Source of the DNA: Vibrio harveyi NBRC 15634 = ATCC 14126 = KCTC 12724
Lineage (GTDB): Bacteria; Pseudomonadota; Gammaproteobacteria; Enterobacterales; Vibrionaceae
DNA: 64,000 bases
Reading direction: 5' to 3'
Assembly (NCBI RefSeq): GCF_001591145.1
Contig: NZ_BCUF01000017.1
Span: 1-64,000, forward strand
Below are positions 58,487 through 64,000 of the stretch, in pieces. The position numbers and the translations under genes were made by a program. The notes beneath the pieces were generated by a model that worked only from the letters and a program-made list of their open reading frames with translations, was not told the origin of the DNA and searched no databases. The first letter of the stretch is position 1. Each line of letters begins with the position of its first letter.

Positions 58487-59956
58487 TTACATCATGACAA
58501 CGTCAAACTGCTCCTGAATGTACAGGGGTTCAGCTTGAATACGAACTTGCTTACCAATAAATACTTCGAGTTCAGCCAGTGCGTGAGATTCATCACCCAA
58601 TAGTGTTTCCGCTACGTATGGTGACGCGTATACGACAAAGTTGTCTGCATCATAAGCACGGTTCACTCGGGTAATTTCACGTAGGATCTCGTAACACACG
58701 GTCTCTACTGTCTTCACGCTACCGCGACCTTCACAAGTAGGACAGCTAGAACATAAGATATGTTCAATACTTTCGCGCGTACGCTTACGAGTCATCTCAA
58801 CTAAGCCTAGCTGAGTAAAGCCGTTAATGTTGGTCTTCACTCGATCTTTTGAGAGCGCTGTTTCCAACGAAGTTAGTACACGCTTACGATGTTCTTCTGA
58901 CGCCATATCGATAAAGTCGATAATGATAATGCCGCCTAAGTTGCGCAGACGCAGCTGACGAGCGATCGCTTGAGTCGCTTCAACATTAGTGTTGAAGATG
59001 GTTTCTTCAAGATTACGACGACCGACAAACGCGCCAGTATTGATGTCGACCGTTGTCATTGCTTCAGTTTGATCAATGATTAGGTAGCCACCTGACTTAA
59101 GCTCAACTTTACGTTCCAGAGAGCGTTGGATTTCGTTCTCTGTGTCGTACATATCGAAGATTGGCTTATCGCCTTCGTACAACTCAAGCTTATCAGTCAG
59201 CTCAGGAACATACTCAGACGTAAACTCTTTAAGGTTCTCGTATTCAAGACGAGAGTCAACCATAACCTTGTCTAGCTCAGTGCCAACAAAATCACGCAGG
59301 ATGCGTTGTGCCAAGCCTAACTCACCGTACAAGGTCGAACGGGTTTTGTACTTCGAGCGACGCTCCATGACTTTCTGCCATAAGCGCTTCAAAAATGCCG
59401 CATCTTGAGAGAGCTCTTTTTCGTCTGCACCTTCTGCCGCAGTACGAATAATAAAACCGCCGTGCTCGTCGCAGTAGTGGTTAACCACTTTCTTTAGACG
59501 CTCACGTTCACTTTCACTTTCGATACGCTGAGAAACGCCAACATGGCTAGCCCCAGGCATAAAGACAAGATAACGTGATGGGAGGGTAATATCAGTCGTC
59601 AGGCGAGCGCCCTTGGTACCTAGTGGGTCTTTAACCACCTGCACAACAATATCCTGACCTTGGCGAACCAACTCAGAAATATCACGGACTTGAAATTGTT
59701 GCTTTTCGTTTTCCGCCACACACTCAGTATGCGGAACAATATCTGACGCGTGCAAGAATGCCGCTTTATCTAAACCAATATCGACAAACGCCGCTTGCAT
59801 GCCCGGCAATACTCGGCTCACTTTGCCTTTATAAATATTGCCAACAATGCCACGGCGCGATTCTCGTTCTATATGAACTTCTTGTAGTACTCCACCTTCA
59901 ATCATGGCCACACGAGTTTCACTCGGGGTCACGTTAAGCAGCAATTCTGCACTCAT
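58487..59956 (-). CDS. rng: Ribonuclease G
   Basis: This 489-residue endoribonuclease matures the 5' end of 16S rRNA and takes part in mRNA decay. It has an S1 domain (about 37-125), the 5' sensor region, the catalytic metal Asp residues in MTTVDINTG and IIIIDFIDM, and the zinc-link CPTCEGRG. The ATG at 59954-59956 has GAGGT six bases upstream and gives the same length as the E. coli protein; a GTG two codons earlier is in frame but too near that site. Confidence 0.95.
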   Translation of the reverse strand: MSAELLLNVTPSETRVAMIEGGVLQEVHIERESRRGIVGNIYKGKVSRVLPGMQAAFVDIGLDKAAFLHASDIVPHTECVAENEKQQFQVRDISELVRQGQDIVVQVVKDPLGTKGARLTTDITLPSRYLVFMPGASHVGVSQRIESESERERLKKVVNHYCDEHGGFIIRTAAEGADEKELSQDAAFLKRLWQKVMERRSKYKTRSTLYGELGLAQRILRDFVGTELDKVMVDSRLEYENLKEFTSEYVPELTDKLELYEGDKPIFDMYDTENEIQRSLERKVELKSGGYLIIDQTEAMTTVDINTGAFVGRRNLEETIFNTNVEATQAIARQLRLRNLGGIIIIDFIDMASEEHRKRVLTSLETALSKDRVKTNINGFTQLGLVEMTRKRTRESIEHILCSSCPTCEGRGSVKTVETVCYEILREITRVNRAYDADNFVVYASPYVAETLLGDESHALAELEVFIGKQVRIQAEPLYIQEQFDVVMM

Positions 59957-59974
59957 GTGCACACCTCAAAACAA

Positions 59975-60544
59975 TTATAAAAATTCTTGAATTAGCTGAT
60001 CGGTTTCGAACAAAGGTAAGCCTACTACGGCGTGATAACTGCCTTCGATTCGGGTGACGAAACGCCCACCGAGTCCTTGAATACCATAACTTCCAGCTTT
60101 ATCGCATGGTTCGCCTGACTGCCAGTATCGTTCTATTTCTTCTTCAGTCAGAGTTTTGAACCACACGTCAGTGATAACGACCACTGAGTGTTGTTGTTCT
60201 TTTGATACGACGCTCACCGCAGTCATCACTTGATGCTGACGACCCGATAAATCGCTGAGCATGCGTTTTGAATCTTCGAAATTTTTTGGTTTTTCTAATA
60301 CGTGGTTATCGCACACCACCACGGTATCGGAGCCCAATACAACGGAATCAGGCTTAGCCATCGCTAAGCCTGCTTGAGCTTTTTCCAGAGAGAGACGCAA
60401 AACATAGTCTTTTGCTTGCTCGTGATCTTGTTTGGCTTCCTCTATATCAGGAAGCACAATATCAAAGTCATAACCTAGTTGAGCAAGCAACTCTTTTCTT
60501 CTCGGAGAACCCGATGCGAGAACGAGGGATAAGCCCTTTTTCAC
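59975..60544 (-). CDS. Maf-family nucleotide pyrophosphatase
   Basis: This 189-residue protein has the Maf signature SGSPRRKELL (11-20) and VVLGSDTVVV. The YhdE type hydrolyses dTTP, UTP and modified pyrimidine nucleotides. It lies between mreD and rng, the usual place for yhdE (maf). Confidence 0.92.
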   Translation of the reverse strand: MKKGLSLVLASGSPRRKELLAQLGYDFDIVLPDIEEAKQDHEQAKDYVLRLSLEKAQAGLAMAKPDSVVLGSDTVVVCDNHVLEKPKNFEDSKRMLSDLSGRQHQVMTAVSVVSKEQQHSVVVITDVWFKTLTEEEIERYWQSGEPCDKAGSYGIQGLGGRFVTRIEGSYHAVVGLPLFETDQLIQEFL

Positions 60545-60548
60545 AACG

Positions 60549-61037
60549 CTACCTTACGTGCCATGCGCGACGGACGCGTCGCATTAATAAAAACATCCAT
60601 GGCCAAAGTATACAGTTTATTGCCGCAGTCCACAGAGATAATGGATTAAATACTACGTCCTGGTTCAAATATTCCCCACAGAATATAAGAAGTTCCAGTA
60701 GCACGGTAAAAAAGGCAATCAAAATCGATTGTTGCCACAATGCCATGTTACGAATCACCAAGAAGTTCAACGCAACCAAGTAGATAACGATCGACATCAT
60801 CATCCCTCGGATCCCGAGCGTCGAGCCAATCAAAATATCCCAAAGCAAACCTAAAACCAGAGCGGTACCAACGTTAACACGATGCGGCAGTGCCAGCACC
60901 CAATAACAGGTAACGAGGAACAGCCATGATGGACGTAGTAAATCCAAAACGCCTGGCCATGGAATAGTTTGCAGGACTAGCGCGACGAAGAAGCTGACGC
61001 CGATGACCATTCGGCTTCTAAATACACTATTGGCCAT
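60549..61037 (-). CDS. mreD: Rod-shape protein MreD
   Basis: This 162-residue inner-membrane protein has five hydrophobic segments and takes part in the elongasome with MreB, MreC, RodZ, PBP2 and RodA. Its start overlaps the mreC end by 11 bp. Confidence 0.93.
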   Translation of the reverse strand: MANSVFRSRMVIGVSFFVALVLQTIPWPGVLDLLRPSWLFLVTCYWVLALPHRVNVGTALVLGLLWDILIGSTLGIRGMMMSIVIYLVALNFLVIRNMALWQQSILIAFFTVLLELLIFCGEYLNQDVVFNPLSLWTAAINCILWPWMFLLMRRVRRAWHVR

Positions 61038-61917
61038 CGGTTACCTCTTGTTCTGAACCTTCTTCTACATTGGACTGCAGTACTTTGTGTTGACGGTCTT
61101 CATTCGGCCAAATCAATAGCAAGTAGCGCAGGCGATCAAACTCAACCACAGGTTCCGCTTTGATTGATGCGAATTCTTGGCGAGTATCGTGATCCACATT
61201 CGTAACAGTTGCGACTGGGTAGCCTTCTGGATAAATACCCCCAAGACCCGATGTCACCAGCAAATCGCCAACTTGGATATCGGTACTGGTTGGGATGTGC
61301 TCTAGTTGGATTTCATCCACTTCACCATTACCGGAAGCGATAACACGAATATCGTTACGAATCACTTGGACTGGAATTGCGTTTTTCGCATCTGTTAACA
61401 ACAAGACACGTGCGTTGTGCGCGGCCACAAACGTTACCTGACCAACGATACCTTTCTCGTTGATAACAGGTTGACCAACGTAAACGCCATCAATACGACC
61501 TTTGTCGATCACCACTTGGTGGCGGTACGGTGACGTGTCCACAGCCATCACTTCTGTGACGACTTTCTTCTCGTCACGGACGAATGAAGAGCCGAGCAGT
61601 TTACGCAGGCGTTGGTTTTCTTCTTTATATTGGTCGAGCAAGATCAGCTCGCTCTTCAGGCGAAGCACTTCGCGCTTCAAATTGCGATTGCCTTCAATCA
61701 GTGCCTGACGAGTATTTAAACTCTCGAACATTCCATCGAACATGCTACGAGGCAAATTAGCTGCGTATTGGATTGGCGCAACCATACTGTTCAATAGGTA
61801 TCGGACGTTGGAAAACGTATCTAGACGGTTATCAGCCAGCATCAAGCTCGCCGACACGATGACAGCAAAAAACAGACGCAATTGCAGAGATGGACCTCTG
61901 CCAAAAATCGGTTTCAT
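61027..61917 (-). CDS. mreC: Rod-shape protein MreC
   Basis: This 296-residue protein has one membrane segment (about 10-30), a periplasmic coiled coil (about 70-105, rich in Leu and Lys/Glu) and the beta-rich domain that contacts PBP2. It follows mreB after 147 bp, which hold a small inverted repeat (61971-61993) but no clear terminator. Confidence 0.94.
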   Translation of the reverse strand: MKPIFGRGPSLQLRLFFAVIVSASLMLADNRLDTFSNVRYLLNSMVAPIQYAANLPRSMFDGMFESLNTRQALIEGNRNLKREVLRLKSELILLDQYKEENQRLRKLLGSSFVRDEKKVVTEVMAVDTSPYRHQVVIDKGRIDGVYVGQPVINEKGIVGQVTFVAAHNARVLLLTDAKNAIPVQVIRNDIRVIASGNGEVDEIQLEHIPTSTDIQVGDLLVTSGLGGIYPEGYPVATVTNVDHDTRQEFASIKAEPVVEFDRLRYLLLIWPNEDRQHKVLQSNVEEGSEQEVTDGQ

Positions 61918-62064
61918 CTTGTTTTTAACCTGATTGCTACCATGATTATTGAGCCTTACTTGGCAACCTGAGAATCTGACATGAAGAGATTCTAGGTATG
62001 GAGCAGATTGAAATTACAGAGAGCGGAAATGAAGGTGAAGCCCATATGGACTCCACCCTGCACT

Positions 62065-63117
<1,053 letters not shown>

Positions 63118-63156
63118 TCATCCTGCAAAAATTTAGAAGACAAAAATTGTCCTAAA

Positions 63157-63195
63157 TGTACCAATGCCTCGCTGTCACAGCAAGGCATTGGTACA
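63157..63195. repeat. 39-bp interrupted palindrome between mshQ and mreB
   Basis: GTACCAATGCCT (63158-63169) and AGGCATTGGTAC (63183-63194) are perfect inverted copies, and the loop holds a second stem GCTGT/ACAGC. No T run follows on either strand. It may end or shield the mshQ transcript, or be a mobile palindromic unit. Confidence 0.6.
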
Positions 63196-63260
63196 CAAAC
63201 ATGAGCAGAAAGCCTCAATTTCTTGCAGTTTCCTTACTTAACGCAAGAAACCGAAGTTTG

Positions 63261-64000
63261 TTATTGTCCGGTTAAGCCCGGTTCACCACGATAAATCACT
63301 CGGTCATTGCCTCGATGAATACCAAACGTGACTACCGATGATGGGTTTTCTTCGGAGCCATCTTTATCCCAGTCGTATTTGAGCCAAGGGAGCGAATTGC
63401 CACCACCTTCAAGATTAAGCCATACGCGAGTTTGCTGGCGATACGGCTCTGCTTCTTTTGCTGTTACAGAACGAGAATGACCAGAAGCGACCTCTCCACC
63501 AGCCCCTAACGTGACATCCTTAGGTTTCGCATTATCACCTTTAGGCCAAATATGCTCTTGTTTAGCCTTCACACCAGTAACATCGGTTTGGCTGTCATTT
63601 GGGTTAGCAATAAAGCGGCTACCATTCCAGTATTCAACTCGTAATGGCACTCTCAACGTCGAGCCTTGGTTGCCACCGACATCATCTAAGTCTACACGAC
63701 CAAAGCGGATGTCAGGTTGGGTAAGCAATCGTGAGTCTTGGCTCTCTCCTAGATTTAAGTAGGCAACAGGGTCGGTATTATTCGTATAAGTGAGACCTAA
63801 TTTTGTTGTTTCCTTCCCTCCTGCATTATAAGGTCCATCTGCATACTCTTTCAGCTCATCAATCTTTGAAAAGTCTTTCCTAAAGCAAGCGCTTCCTATG
63901 GATTTATCGACAGAATCAGTTCCACAGACATGATTCCCCCCGATCGAAAACCTACCAATGCTCATAGTATCGCTTACCAAGCTCCAATTACCATTTGAGT
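63261..64000 (-). CDS. mshQ: MSHA biogenesis protein MshQ, C-terminal part (cut by window edge)
   Basis: The frame is open to the right edge, so only the last 246 residues or so are seen; the true start lies outside. The sequence (SNGNWSLVSDTMSIG, then GNQGSTLRVPLRVEYWNGSRF and LEGGGNSLPWLKYDWDKDG) matches the C-terminal region of the large MshQ protein of the MSHA type IV pilus cluster, which normally lies beside mreB in vibrios. MSHA pili serve surface and chitin attachment. The exact role of MshQ is not well known. Confidence 0.85.
   Translation of the reverse strand, partial: SNGNWSLVSDTMSIGRFSIGGNHVCGTDSVDKSIGSACFRKDFSKIDELKEYADGPYNAGGKETTKLGLTYTNNTDPVAYLNLGESQDSRLLTQPDIRFGRVDLDDVGGNQGSTLRVPLRVEYWNGSRFIANPNDSQTDVTGVKAKQEHIWPKGDNAKPKDVTLGAGGEVASGHSRSVTAKEAEPYRQQTRVWLNLEGGGNSLPWLKYDWDKDGSEENPSSVVTFGIHRGNDRVIYRGEPGLTGQ

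Overview
The window is a stretch of a Vibrio chromosome, most likely from the Harveyi clade (V. parahaemolyticus / V. alginolyticus / V. harveyi relatives). The protein sequences, the mla-murA, lpt-rpoN-ptsN-rapZ and mreBCD-maf-rng-yhdP-tldD gene orders, the MSHA pilus gene at the right edge and the Vibrio-type Fur box all fit this. The species is inferred, not proven. Most of the window is core genome. The accessory-looking parts are roughly 2.6-7.0 kb (a beta-disaccharide PTS operon), 7.3-9.6 kb (a type III chaperone/effector-like pair beside a tRNA-Leu) and 19.0-21.3 kb.

Layout from left to right. At the left edge, minus-strand promoters of a ribosomal RNA operon (P1 complete, P2 cut) point out of the window. 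Next come an HD-GYP phosphodiesterase and a minus-strand chb/cel-type operon: PTS IIB, IIC, IIA, a GH4 phospho-beta-glucosidase, a ChbG deacetylase and a LacI regulator, with a LacI-type palindrome upstream. A GTG-started CesT-like chaperone gene and a 556-residue protein of unknown function look like an orphan type III secretion chaperone-effector pair; they lie just downstream of tRNA-Leu(CAA). From 9.9 to 18.9 kb are an SDR, an RDD membrane protein, lptG-lptF, and divergently pepA, holC and valS. From 19 to 22 kb are a Fur-boxed protein with a duplicated DUF2061 unit, a MarR-GNAT fusion with a striking nested operator, a GH2-like sugar-binding protein and rraB.

From 22.4 to 27.1 kb is a carbamoyl-phosphate block: arginine deiminase, ornithine carbamoyltransferase, and the attenuated pyrL-pyrB-pyrI operon, followed by ridA. 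From 27 to 40.3 kb lie envelope biogenesis genes: plsC, then mlaFEDCB-ibaG-murA on the minus strand, then caxB-kdsD-lptC-lptA-lptB-rpoN-hpf-ptsN-rapZ-npr on the plus strand. The usual kdsC is missing between kdsD and lptC. From 40.4 to 54.6 kb are mgtE, tldE (pmbA), darP, a hydroxyacid dehydrogenase, rluA, an aberrant NRAMP-like transporter, rapA, a PIN-PhoH protein, tldD and a nitrilase. From 54.6 kb to the right edge are yhdP, rng, maf, mreD, mreC, mreB and the 3' part of mshQ.

Functionally, the window joins phospholipid and lipopolysaccharide transport (mla, lpt, yhdP, plsC), cell shape (mreBCD), the nitrogen PTS with sigma-54, and the TldD/TldE protease partners encoded about 10 kb apart. 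The best candidates for new biology are the chaperone-effector pair, the MarR-GNAT module with its double palindrome, the NRAMP homologue that lacks the canonical metal-binding motifs, and the Fur-boxed duplicated DUF2061 protein.
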